Source: Rhodospirillum rubrum ATCC 11170 (GTDB lineage: Bacteria > Pseudomonadota > Alphaproteobacteria > Rhodospirillales > Rhodospirillaceae). Taken from it: 64,000 nt of DNA. This document shows positions 16,647 through 24,135 of this stretch, in pieces (within the stretch, counting starts at the first letter, position 1; each line of letters begins with the position of its first letter). A program made the translations under genes and the position numbers. The stretch covers positions 3,171,501 through 3,235,500 of the forward strand of contig NC_007643.1 in the NCBI RefSeq assembly GCF_000013085.1, read 5' to 3'. The notes under the pieces are model-generated. The model searched no databases, was not told the DNA's origin, and worked only from the letters and a program-made list of their open reading frames with translations.

Positions 16647-18945
16647 ATGCGCTTAGGCCATCTAACCATCCGTCTCAGGCTTTACGCGGGCTTTGGTGTC
16701 CTCATCCTCTTGGGAGCGGCACTGGCTGGTTACGGGTATTGGCAGCTTTCGCGACTCGAAGCGCAGAACCAGAAGATGAGCCTCATCGCCGACGGCACGG
16801 TGCGCCTGCTCAAGATCGATGCGAATCTCGAGGTCCTGCGGCGAACCAAATTGAAGTTCCAGTTGGATGGCGACATGGCGGCCGAGGCCGAGTTCAACAA
16901 AACCATCCCGCCGTCCCTGGAACTGATCGGCACATCGCTCGCCATTGTCATCAATCCAGAGCGCCGGGCGATTTATAATGACGTGAAGGACGCCATCTCC
17001 CTTCACGCCAGCCAGTTCGACGGGTTCAAGGCGGCGGTGCGGGTGGTAAACGCCGACAAGGCGGCCCTGTTCGCCGCCGGCGACGGGGTGTCGAGCGAAA
17101 CCGAGACCCTGCTCACCGCCTTGCGAAGCACCGACAGCCAACCCCTGATCCTGGCGGGGGGGGGAAGCCATGCGTGCCGTGTTGTCGTTACGGGTCACCG
17201 GCTTGCGCTTCCTCGCCAGCGGCGACCGTCAATGGCTGGATCTGGCCAATGCCAATGCGGAAAAAGCCAAGGTGGCGATGGTCAACGCCGTCGCCGAGGC
17301 GCCGGACTCCCTCAAACCCCTGGCCACCCGGGCCAGCGCCGCCATCGATGGCTATCGGCAGGCGGTCAACGCCATCGCCAAGGCCCACAGGGACGTCGCC
17401 GATCAGGATTCGGCGATGAAGCTGCAGACGATCGATATGCAGAACCACCTCCACACCGCCCGCGATTCCCTGTTGGTCGAGTTCGCCCGGGCCAAGATCG
17501 ATAACGATGCGACCATAGACCGGACCATGACCCTGCAGGCCGTGCTCGCCCTGCTCGCCGCCATCCTTGGCGTCGTTTTCGCCGCCGTGATCGGCCGCGG
17601 CATCACCGTGCCCATTCGGCGCATCACCGAGACCATGGAACATCTGGCGGCGGGAAGCGATACGGTGGTCGTTCCCTATCGTGAGCGTGACGACGAGATC
17701 GGCACCATGGCCGGTACCGTCGAGGTCTTCAAGCAAAACGCCGTCCAGAAGCGCCGTCTTGAAGAGCAGCAAATCAGCGAACAAGCCGCTCGCGCCCGGC
17801 GCCAGGAGGAGGTCGACCAACTGGTCGGCTTCTTCGGCCGCAGCGTCAGCAGTGTTTTCACCTCGGTCTCCAAGGCCTCCATCGGCATCGCCAAGACATC
17901 AAGTTCCCTCCAGGAATCGGCGGCCGACACCCGGACCCAGGCCCGCCACGTCATGGGCGAGATCGAGCAGACCGCCGGAACCGTCCAGACCGTCGCCGCC
18001 GCCTCGCAGGAACTATCCGCCTCGATCGAGGAAATCGGCCGCCAAGCCGGAGAATCCTCGCGCATCTCGACCGCGGCGATGGATCAGTCCGATGAGATCA
18101 TCAAGCGCGTGAATGAATTGCGCAGCGCCGCCGAACAGATCGGCACCGTCGTCGAACTCATCAACACCATCGCCAGCCAGACCAACCTGCTGGCGCTCAA
18201 CGCCACCATCGAAGCGGCGCGGGCCGGCGAGGCGGGCAAGGGCTTCGCCGTCGTCGCCTCCGAGGTCAAGACCCTGGCCCAGCAGACCGGCAAGGCGACC
18301 GAGGATATCGGCGGTCAGGTCTCCTCGATCCAGGCGGTGGCGGCCCGTACCGCCGACGCCATTCAGGGCATTGCCCAAACGGTGAGACAGGTCAACGAGA
18401 TCGCCGTCACCATCGCCTCGGCGGTGACCCAACAAAGCGCCGCCACCCAGGAGATCGCCCGCAGTTTCGAGCAGGTCTCCGATACGACGACCAGCGTGAC
18501 CCGCAGCATGGAACGGGTTAATGCCGCCGTCACCAACAATAGCCAGGGCGCGACTGCCGTCCGCTCGATCGCCGAGGAGCTATCCCAGGAAGCCGATTCC
18601 CTGGGCCTTGAGGTCAAGGATTTCCTGGGCGCCCTGGCCGATCTCAGCCGCAGCGACGAATTCCGCACCTATGCCGTCTCCCTGGCCGCCAGTGCCACCA
18701 TCAATGGCCAGATCACCACCGGCCAGGTCACCAAGCTTTCTCCCGGATTCGTCGTCTTCTCCGGCCGCCTTGGCGTGCAACCCGGAACGGTGCTCGAGAT
18801 GCGGATCGATACCGTCGACCGGCCGCTCAAGGTGCGTTTCGTCGAAGTCAAAGAGGATGGGTCCTACCTGCAGCTGCCTCTCGACCACGCCCATCTGACC
18901 TATATGACCCAGATCCTGGCCCACCTGGGGAAAGCCGCCGCCTAA
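16647..18945 (+). CDS. Methyl-accepting chemotaxis protein with C-terminal PilZ-like domain, frameshifted at a G9 tract
   Basis: The first frame starts at ATG 16647 (CAGGAG six bases upstream) with a transmembrane helix ([20 protein letters not shown]) and a periplasmic helical sensor. At 17156-17164 a run of nine G moves the reading frame by one. Continuing in the second frame gives [18 protein letters not shown], the second membrane segment ([20 protein letters not shown]), HAMP, and a signalling hairpin with [22 protein letters not shown]-terminal roughly 100-residue PilZ-like segment follows ([20 protein letters not shown]). With eight G the protein would be one continuous 765-residue chain. 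As sequenced it is off or produced only by slippage. A sequencing error cannot be excluded. Confidence 0.85.
17156..17164 (+). repeat. Homopolymer of nine G causing the MCP frameshift
   Basis: Nine consecutive G follow GGC and precede AAGCCATGCG. Removing one G fuses the upstream and downstream MCP frames through the residues [10 protein letters not shown]. Confidence 0.9.
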
Positions 18946-19008
18946 GACAGGGGCTCGGGATTTACGCTAAACCAGAACACGAGTCGCATCCTTCGGGAGA
19001 AACCAAAG

Positions 19009-19377
19009 ATGGCCGAAATCCTGATCATCGAAGATATGTCGGGCGTGCGCCACGCCCTCAGCGGCATGCTCAAACGGGCTGGACACAGCGTCGTCGTCGC
19101 CGAAACCGGCGACCAGGGCTTGGAGCACTTACGCCGCCGCCGCTTCGATCTGGTCATCACCGACATGCTGATGCCCGGCATGGATGGAACGGAGGTGTTG
19201 TTTCAACTGGGCGCCATGCCCAACCATCCGCCGGTGATCGCCATTTCCGGCGGCGGGGCGGGCATTTCGGCCGAAACGGCGCTAAAAGCGGCCAAGCTCA
19301 AGGCCGACGCCTTTTTGCAAAAGCCCTTCGAAAAGGCCGAACTCCTGGCCGCCGTCGACAAGGTCTTGGCGAAGTAA
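19009..19377 (+). CDS. Single-domain CheY-like response regulator
   Basis: The 122-residue protein is a complete receiver domain: acidic pocket in ILIIEDMSGVRHAL, phosphoacceptor Asp in DLVITDMLMPGMDGTEVL (near residue 53), Ser in VIAISGGG and the conserved Lys in AFLQKPFEKAEL. There is no output domain. It lies 63 bp after the MCP gene in the same direction and may report its state, or it may be served by the HisKA_2 kinase at 13377; both are inferences. Confidence 0.88.
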   Translation: MAEILIIEDMSGVRHALSGMLKRAGHSVVVAETGDQGLEHLRRRRFDLVITDMLMPGMDGTEVLFQLGAMPNHPPVIAISGGGAGISAETALKAAKLKADAFLQKPFEKAELLAAVDKVLAK

Positions 19378-19389
19378 GGGGGGCCGAAA

Positions 19390-19409
19390 GACGGCCCTTG
19401 CGGGCCGTC
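19390..19409. terminator. GC hairpin between convergent receiver and hcp genes
   Basis: GACGGCCC (19390-19397) and GGGCCGTC (19402-19409) form an 8-bp perfect stem with a TTGC loop between two convergent genes, suggesting a bidirectional terminator. No long U-run follows on either strand. Confidence 0.55.
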
Positions 19410-19430
19410 CCGGCTTATGACCCCGGTGCC

Positions 19431-21080
19431 TTAGGCGGCCAACCCCATCGCCGCCAGATCCTCGGCAACCGTGCCGACGGGCATGATGCCGAAGCGATCG
19501 ACCAGCACCTTGAGCACCGGCGGGGTGATGAAAGCCGGCAGGTTCGGCCCCAGGCGAATGTTCCTCACCCCAAGGGCGAGCAGCGCCAGCAGCACGGTGA
19601 CCGCCTTCTGCTCGAACCATGACAGCACCAGCGACAGCGGCAGGTCGTTGACGCCGACGCCAAAGGCCTCGGCCAGGGCCTGGGCAACCTTGATCGCCGA
19701 ATAGGCGTCGTTGCACTGGCCCATATCGAGCAGGCGCGGCAGGCCGGCGATGGTGCCCATATCGTGATCGATCACCCGGAACTTGCCGCAGCCCAGCGTC
19801 AACACCACCGCGTCCTGGGGCAGCGAGCCGGCGAGATCGTCGAAATAGGACCGGGCGGATTCATGGCCGTCGCAGCCGCCGATCAGCACGAAGCGGCGGA
19901 TGGCGCCGGCCTTGACCGCGTCGATGATCTGCGGGGCGACGCCCAGCACCGCCTTGTGACCGAAGCCGGCCAAATGGTGACGGACCGGGCCATCCTCGGC
20001 AAAGCCGGGCGCGGCCAGGGCGCTGGCGATCAGCGGCGCGAAATTCCGCCCCGACAGCGCCGTCGCCTCCGGATGGGCGACCAGCCCACAGGTGAACAGC
20101 CGATCCCGATAGGCCGCCGTCGGGTTCTGGATGCAGTTGGTGGTCATCAGGATCGGCCCGGGGAAGGCGGCGAACTCGCTGCGCTGGCGCTGCCAAGCCC
20201 CGCCGTAATGGCCGACCAGATGGGGATACTTCTTCAGTTCGGGATAGCCATGCGCCGGCAGCATCTCGCCGTGGGTATAGATATCGACCCCCAGACCGAC
20301 GGTTTGCTCGAGAAGAACGGCAAGATCCTTGAGGTCATGGCCCGAGACCAAGATCGCCTTGCCGGCGCGATGGCCCATCAGAACCGGCGTCGGCTGCGGA
20401 TCGCCATAGGCGCCCGTATTGGCCCGATCAAGCAGATCAAGCACCGTCAGCGACACCGTGCCACAGCGCAGCACCAGCCCAAGCAGGGCCTCGGCATCGG
20501 CGGGAACCTCGGCCAGGGTGGTCAACACCTCGTGAACGAAGGCCGCCACGCTCTCGTCGGTCTGCCCCAGGATACGGGCGTGGCAGGCATAGGCGGCCAT
20601 GCCCTTCACCCCATAGAGCAACAGGTCCTGCAAGCCGGTCAGATCGGCGCCTTGCGCCGTCAGGCGATGGGCGATCGACGCCGCCTCGCCAGTGCCGACC
20701 AAACCGGCCCGCGTCGAGGCCGGCTGCCACAGGGCGGGGCCGCTCAGGGTTTCGGGAGATGTGTGACGGGCGGCGCAGGCTGCATCGTAGCGGGCCCGGA
20801 GCTGATCGCGCAAACAGGCGGCCTCGCGCAGTTGCTCCTCCAGCCGGGCCGGATCGAAGCTGACATTGGTGACGGTGGTGAACAGCGCATCGAGCACGAA
20901 GGCGTCGATCTCGGGCAGAGCGATCCCCAGCTGGCGCAGGCGGTAGGCATATTGCGACAGGCCCTTGGCCGCCTCGATCAGCAGATCCTGCAGGGCGGCG
21001 ACCTCGGCCGTCTTGCCACAGAGGCCGACGGTGACACAGGCCACACCCTGGGCCGTCTGTTCACATTGGTAGCAATACAT
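19431..21080 (-). CDS. hcp: Hydroxylamine reductase / hybrid cluster protein
   Basis: The 549-residue protein starts MYCYQCEQT with N-terminal cluster cysteines at 3, 6, 15 and 21, the compact spacing of Hcp classes that carry a [4Fe-4S] cluster. Hybrid-cluster ligand segments are present: SGHDLKDLAVLLEQT, THGEMLPAHGYPELKKY, TNCIQNPT, FTCGLV, GGCDGHESARSYF and LGCGKFR. Hcp reduces hydroxylamine or handles NO and protein S-nitrosylation in anaerobic cytoplasm. A perfect FNR/DNR-type palindrome lies 88 bp upstream, consistent with induction by low oxygen or NO. The gene stands alone; no hcr reductase is adjacent. Confidence 0.95.
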   Translation of the reverse strand: MYCYQCEQTAQGVACVTVGLCGKTAEVAALQDLLIEAAKGLSQYAYRLRQLGIALPEIDAFVLDALFTTVTNVSFDPARLEEQLREAACLRDQLRARYDAACAARHTSPETLSGPALWQPASTRAGLVGTGEAASIAHRLTAQGADLTGLQDLLLYGVKGMAAYACHARILGQTDESVAAFVHEVLTTLAEVPADAEALLGLVLRCGTVSLTVLDLLDRANTGAYGDPQPTPVLMGHRAGKAILVSGHDLKDLAVLLEQTVGLGVDIYTHGEMLPAHGYPELKKYPHLVGHYGGAWQRQRSEFAAFPGPILMTTNCIQNPTAAYRDRLFTCGLVAHPEATALSGRNFAPLIASALAAPGFAEDGPVRHHLAGFGHKAVLGVAPQIIDAVKAGAIRRFVLIGGCDGHESARSYFDDLAGSLPQDAVVLTLGCGKFRVIDHDMGTIAGLPRLLDMGQCNDAYSAIKVAQALAEAFGVGVNDLPLSLVLSWFEQKAVTVLLALLALGVRNIRLGPNLPAFITPPVLKVLVDRFGIMPVGTVAEDLAAMGLAA

Positions 21081-21167
21081 CGTTCAGATCCTTCGCGACC
21101 GGGACGGGGCGCCAAACCCCTGCGGAAATTGTCGGTATCAGAACGACAGCAAAGTCCCCGAGCGACC

Positions 21168-21181
21168 TTGACGATGGTCAA
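21168..21181. promoter_or_regulatory. FNR/DNR-type binding site upstream of hcp
   Basis: TTGACGATGGTCAA is a perfect dyad TTGAC-N4-GTCAA centred about 95 bp before the hcp start codon. This matches the CRP/FNR superfamily consensus used by FNR and by NO-responsive DNR/NnrR regulators. No other gene in the gap competes for it. Confidence 0.75.
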
Positions 21182-21309
21182 GGGTGCGCAGGCTTCCGGG
21201 TAACGAAGCCCCAAACGTCGTCGACCGCCCGGCATGGCCTGGGCGGTCGATCGGATCTGCGAAAGAGATTTCAGGAGCCAACGGGCGCAAGCGCCCGGGT
21301 CTTGCGCTG

Positions 21310-21353
21310 TTAGCGCGGTGTGCGGGAAATCCGGTCCCCGCATACCGCGCTAA
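21310..21353. repeat. Intergenic inverted repeat (copy A)
   Basis: Arms at 21310-21326 and 21337-21353 are complementary over 17 positions with one G-U type mismatch and a 10-base loop (AAATCCGGTC). The sequence from 21319 to 21383 resembles 23146-23211 beyond the AT-rich gene, so this looks like a dispersed intergenic element. The rest of 21182-21412 contains nothing I can call a gene. Confidence 0.55.
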
Positions 21354-21412
21354 GATTTTCATGGTCAAGCCAATCGTCGTCGCACTCTGCGTCAGAGTGC
21401 TCGGGATTTGCT

Positions 21413-21640
21413 TTAGTTGGACGGGGCGTTCGCCACGTAGCCGCGGGCGCATTCCGGCGTTTTTTCAACGGCGGCATGGAATTCGGCCAGGGTCTTGGCG
21501 CTCACCACCACCCCTTGCCCACTGCCGCCACAGGTGGTGGACCAAACATTGGACATGCGAACGACGGTGGCATCCGAAGACGCGCAGGCCGAAAGCCCAA
21601 GCACGGCGCTGACGGACGCGAGGGCGAGAATCTTGTTCAT
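21413..21640 (-). CDS. Small predicted lipoprotein, unknown function
   Basis: The 75-residue protein begins MNKILALASVSAVLGLSAC, a classic lipoprotein signal with lipobox LSAC (Cys19). The mature part is only about 57 residues (SSDATVVRMSNVWSTTCGGS, then GQGVVVSAKTLAEFHAAVEK) with two further Cys. It stands between hcp and the AT-rich gene, pointing the same way as both. I do not recognise a family. Coding is supported by the coherent signal peptide and codon use matching the genome. Confidence 0.65.
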   Translation of the reverse strand: MNKILALASVSAVLGLSACASSDATVVRMSNVWSTTCGGSGQGVVVSAKTLAEFHAAVEKTPECARGYVANAPSN

Positions 21641-21775
21641 CTGAGAATGATCCGTTCGGCTGGAAAAAACGGTGAGCCCAAGTCTACAGCGGCGACTGTG
21701 GCGAAATTAAAGCGGGAAGCGGGGTGGCAAGGCACCAGAGGGACCGGCTTTTGAAAGCGATGAAGATCAGCGATC

Positions 21776-21793
21776 CCTTTTTTTAAAAAAAGG
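21776..21793. repeat. T7A7 palindrome near the end of the acyltransferase gene
   Basis: CCTTTTTTTAAAAAAAGG is a perfect 18-bp palindrome 57 bp past the acyltransferase stop codon. It could act as a terminator, and it marks the sharp change from GC-rich to AT-rich DNA. Confidence 0.5.
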
Positions 21794-21849
21794 ATGCGAC
21801 CGGAACAAAACTCAAGAAATCAAAAAAATAAAAAAGACCTTCTTGCTTT

Positions 21850-23007
21850 CTATTTACGATTTCCAAAAAGACGAGACACAGAAATAATCATGGTCTTTCC
21901 TGGCTTTTCTACAAAATGGAACATTAACATAGAGCAAACAAACACAGAGATAAGCGCCAAAATTAAAGCGAAAAAATCGTTGAGATACCCAAGTGCCGGC
22001 AGATCATCAAACATTTTTATAATCACAAGATGAAGAAGGTAAATTGAGAAAGAAACCTCTCCCATGTAAACAAAAAATCTTGTTGATAAAACAGAAGAGA
22101 GGAAACCTTCACTTTTTGCCATTACAAAAATAAAAACAGCCGCAGCCAGAGCCGGAAATAAGCTCATAACTTTCCAGTACAAACCAGGAAATCCAAAATC
22201 AAAACTAAAAACAGAAAAAATTTTAGACAGAAAACTCACATTAAAAATAAGAAACAAAACCGAAAACACTTCTAGTACAGTCCAGAGCACTCTATTCATA
22301 ACTATACGATTATGAAATTTTATCCACAAAAATGCGGAACACATTCCAGCAACAAACTCAAATAGCCTTGCAAGCGGATTGACATAAATCAACCCCTCCA
22401 TAACAATCTTATTATCTGGATACTGAAAACTTGGAATGCTCATATAATAAGCCAACAACACAAAAACAAAACCGACAGAAAAAGAAATGAAAACTTTCAA
22501 CAACCATGTTTTTTGAAAACAAAATATCAAAAACGGAAACAGCAAATAAAATCCCATTTCCGTAGATATGCTCCAACTTACGCTATTATATCCAAAAAAA
22601 TACCCAGCATATGGAAACCAAGACTGAACTAAAAACACATTCGCCAGAATATTTTTTAGACTTGTACTTTCAATATCAGGCATAGAATCGTAATTTACGA
22701 GCAAAAGAACAAACAAAATAAAGGCATGCGCCGGCCATATTCTTGCCACGCGCGCAACCCAAAACCGCACTATGGCGGCCCGATCAGTCAAAGCAGGATA
22801 TCGGTAAGTCAAAATAAAACCGGACAACACAAAGAAAACCGAAACCCCCTGACCTAAGCTCCACCCCTCTGTCAGCTCGTGGGAGATTCCAAAGTGTCCC
22901 GGCACGTGATGAAGCACGATCGCCAAAGCCGCAAACAACCTAATTCCAGTCAAAGATTTTAAAAAAACTCCGGATTTATCACCAGTAGCACTCACTGAAT
23001 AAGTCAA
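21850..23007 (-). CDS. Acyltransferase 3 family membrane protein (OafA/YrhL-like), AT-rich
   Basis: The 385-residue protein is an integral-membrane acyltransferase. It starts with the family motif LTGIRLFAALAIVLHHVPGH (Arg and His near residues 23 and 35) and VSVFFVLSGFILTYRYP, then has about ten hydrophobic segments and the C-terminal YMGEVSFSIYLLHLVIIKMF signature. Such proteins O-acylate polysaccharides or lipids. The gene is strikingly AT-rich and rich in AAA/TTT codons, unlike everything around it, indicating recent acquisition. It has no polysaccharide genes beside it, though a glycan operon lies 14 kb away. No integrase or IS borders are visible. Confidence 0.88.
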   Translation of the reverse strand: MTYSVSATGDKSGVFLKSLTGIRLFAALAIVLHHVPGHFGISHELTEGWSLGQGVSVFFVLSGFILTYRYPALTDRAAIVRFWVARVARIWPAHAFILFVLLLVNYDSMPDIESTSLKNILANVFLVQSWFPYAGYFFGYNSVSWSISTEMGFYLLFPFLIFCFQKTWLLKVFISFSVGFVFVLLAYYMSIPSFQYPDNKIVMEGLIYVNPLARLFEFVAGMCSAFLWIKFHNRIVMNRVLWTVLEVFSVLFLIFNVSFLSKIFSVFSFDFGFPGLYWKVMSLFPALAAAVFIFVMAKSEGFLSSVLSTRFFVYMGEVSFSIYLLHLVIIKMFDDLPALGYLNDFFALILALISVFVCSMLMFHFVEKPGKTMIISVSRLFGNRK

Positions 23008-23437
23008 AGCGCGTTCCCCAGGGAAGATGTGTTTTTTCTAAAAACTCGGCGAACATTTTAATCTAAGACAAAATGATAAGCTTCACGACTTTCACAGAAA
23101 GGGATCGATGAGGGCGAAAAACAGCCCGATGCGACACCTCCGGCGATATGCGGAAAACCCGGTTCACGCAGGCCGTTCTAGGATCCTGATAGCGGAGCAT
23201 ATCGTCGTCGCCATCGGTTCGGAACGCGTCACCGTTTCCCCTTTTGCAAGACAGGGCCACCCTCGCCGAGAACGCCACGCGAGCCGTCGCGATGCCGGAA
23301 CACGCCGGGAGTCGTTAGGATCTATAAGAAAATAGCCAAGGGAATTTCGAATGCGCCTATCGGCGCCACACTTACTCATCAGCGGCTTTATCCGCTTCGC
23401 AAAGACGGATCTGAAGATCAACGCCTTGATGAGAAAG
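23008..23437. other. Gene-free stretch with intergenic repeat copy B
   Basis: The 430-bp gap between the acyltransferase gene and tRNA-Phe has no convincing coding frame. It returns to high GC near 23,100 and carries at 23146-23211 a sequence about two-thirds identical by eye to 21319-21383, including TGCGG, CCGGT and ATCGTCGTCGC blocks in the same order. The pair flanks the AT-rich gene in direct orientation. Confidence 0.4.
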
Positions 23438-23513
23438 TGGTGCCCGGGGGCGGAGTCGAACCACCGACACCGTGATTTTCAGTCACGTGCTCTACCAGCT
23501 GAGCTACCCGGGC
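23438..23513 (-). tRNA. tRNA-Phe (GAA)
   Basis: The 76-nt minus-strand sequence folds as a tRNA. The acceptor stem GCCCGGG pairs with CCCGGGC, the D-arm GCTC...GAGC carries AGCTGGTA, and the anticodon stem CGTGA/TCACG encloses loop CTGAAAA (anticodon GAA). The T-arm is GGTGG-TTCGACT-CCGCC, with discriminator A and an encoded CCA. All stems are complete. It stands alone between the AT-rich island and the FTR1-like gene; tRNA genes are common integration sites, but no duplicated 3' end was seen. Confidence 0.97.
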
Positions 23514-23616
23514 ACCGATCGCTGTCGCCAGCGAGGAGGGGTGTGTACACGATCCTTTCGGGGGCTGCAAGAGGAACTCTTCAAAAAAACGCACATCGCC
23601 CCCCGCAGGGCGGAAA

Positions 23617-24135
23617 TCAGCGAAAACCGAACCAATTCCGCCAGCTAGGCTCCCGGCTTTCGACCAAGGGTAGAACCTCATGCAGACGCCCCTCAAGGGC
23701 GCGCCAATGGCTTTCCACCTCCGCTCGCGGGGCGCCCCGCATCGCCGCGCCGATCAGGGTGCTGAAATGGGCTTCGAGATCGACCTTCAACGCCTCGTCG
23801 CGGCGGGCCAGCGCCATTTCCATGCCGCTGCCTTCGAAGACATCGAAATAAAGATCGGAAAACACCGTGCCGGTGGCGATGCCTTGGCTTGCCTGATAGC
23901 CCGCGACCGCCGCCTCGCCCCGCTGATGAATGGTCTCCACCGCCACCGCGAAAGCCGGCTCGTCGGCCTTGAGCGAGGCGGTCAACGGCGCCCCCGCCAG
24001 CCACCCGATCAAGATCCCTCCGGCAAGGACCAGCGCCGTTCTCCGCCACGCGAGCGCCCCAAAGGGGCGTACTCCTTTCATCGCCCCAAAGGGGCGTACT
24101 CCTGTCATCGCCCCAAAGGGGCGTACCCCTCTCAC
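23617..24135 (-). CDS. Small membrane-anchored protein resembling the N-terminal domain of FTR1 iron permeases
   Basis: The 172-residue product has a repetitive N-terminus, a hydrophobic anchor (TALVLAGGILIGWLAG) and a soluble domain whose DLYFDVFEGSGMEMALARRD stretch matches the extracytoplasmic region preceding FTR1 permease helices (S-D-x-YFDVFEGSGME). The REGLE-type permease helices are absent, so this would be a stand-alone accessory domain. A GTG at 24135 overlaps the GGDEF-EAL stop (GTGA); ATGs at 24108 and 24081 are alternatives because each 27-bp repeat supplies one. The Fur-like box before the upstream gene supports an iron-related role (inference). Confidence 0.6.
   Translation of the reverse strand: MRGVRPFGAMTGVRPFGAMKGVRPFGALAWRRTALVLAGGILIGWLAGAPLTASLKADEPAFAVAVETIHQRGEAAVAGYQASQGIATGTVFSDLYFDVFEGSGMEMALARRDEALKVDLEAHFSTLIGAAMRGAPRAEVESHWRALEGRLHEVLPLVESREPSWRNWFGFR
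24055..24135. repeat. Three tandem 27-bp palindromic repeats spanning the start of the FTR1-like gene
   Basis: Units at 24055-24081, 24082-24108 and 24109-24135 differ at a few bases. Each contains the hairpin CGCCCCAAAGGGGCG. Read on the minus strand each unit is nine in-frame codons (M/V-x-G-V-R-P-F-G-A) beginning with a potential start codon, so copy number would change the N-terminus without changing the frame. Confidence 0.85.

Noticed and set aside
21640-23437. Integrated element next to tRNA-Phe
   Set aside because: No integrase, no repeated tRNA 3' end, and only one gene has odd composition; transfer is likely but the element is not identifiable.
24055-24135. Possible CRISPR array
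   Set aside because: The units are contiguous 27-bp repeats with no unique spacers, only three copies, and no cas genes; they are a tandem repeat in coding sequence.
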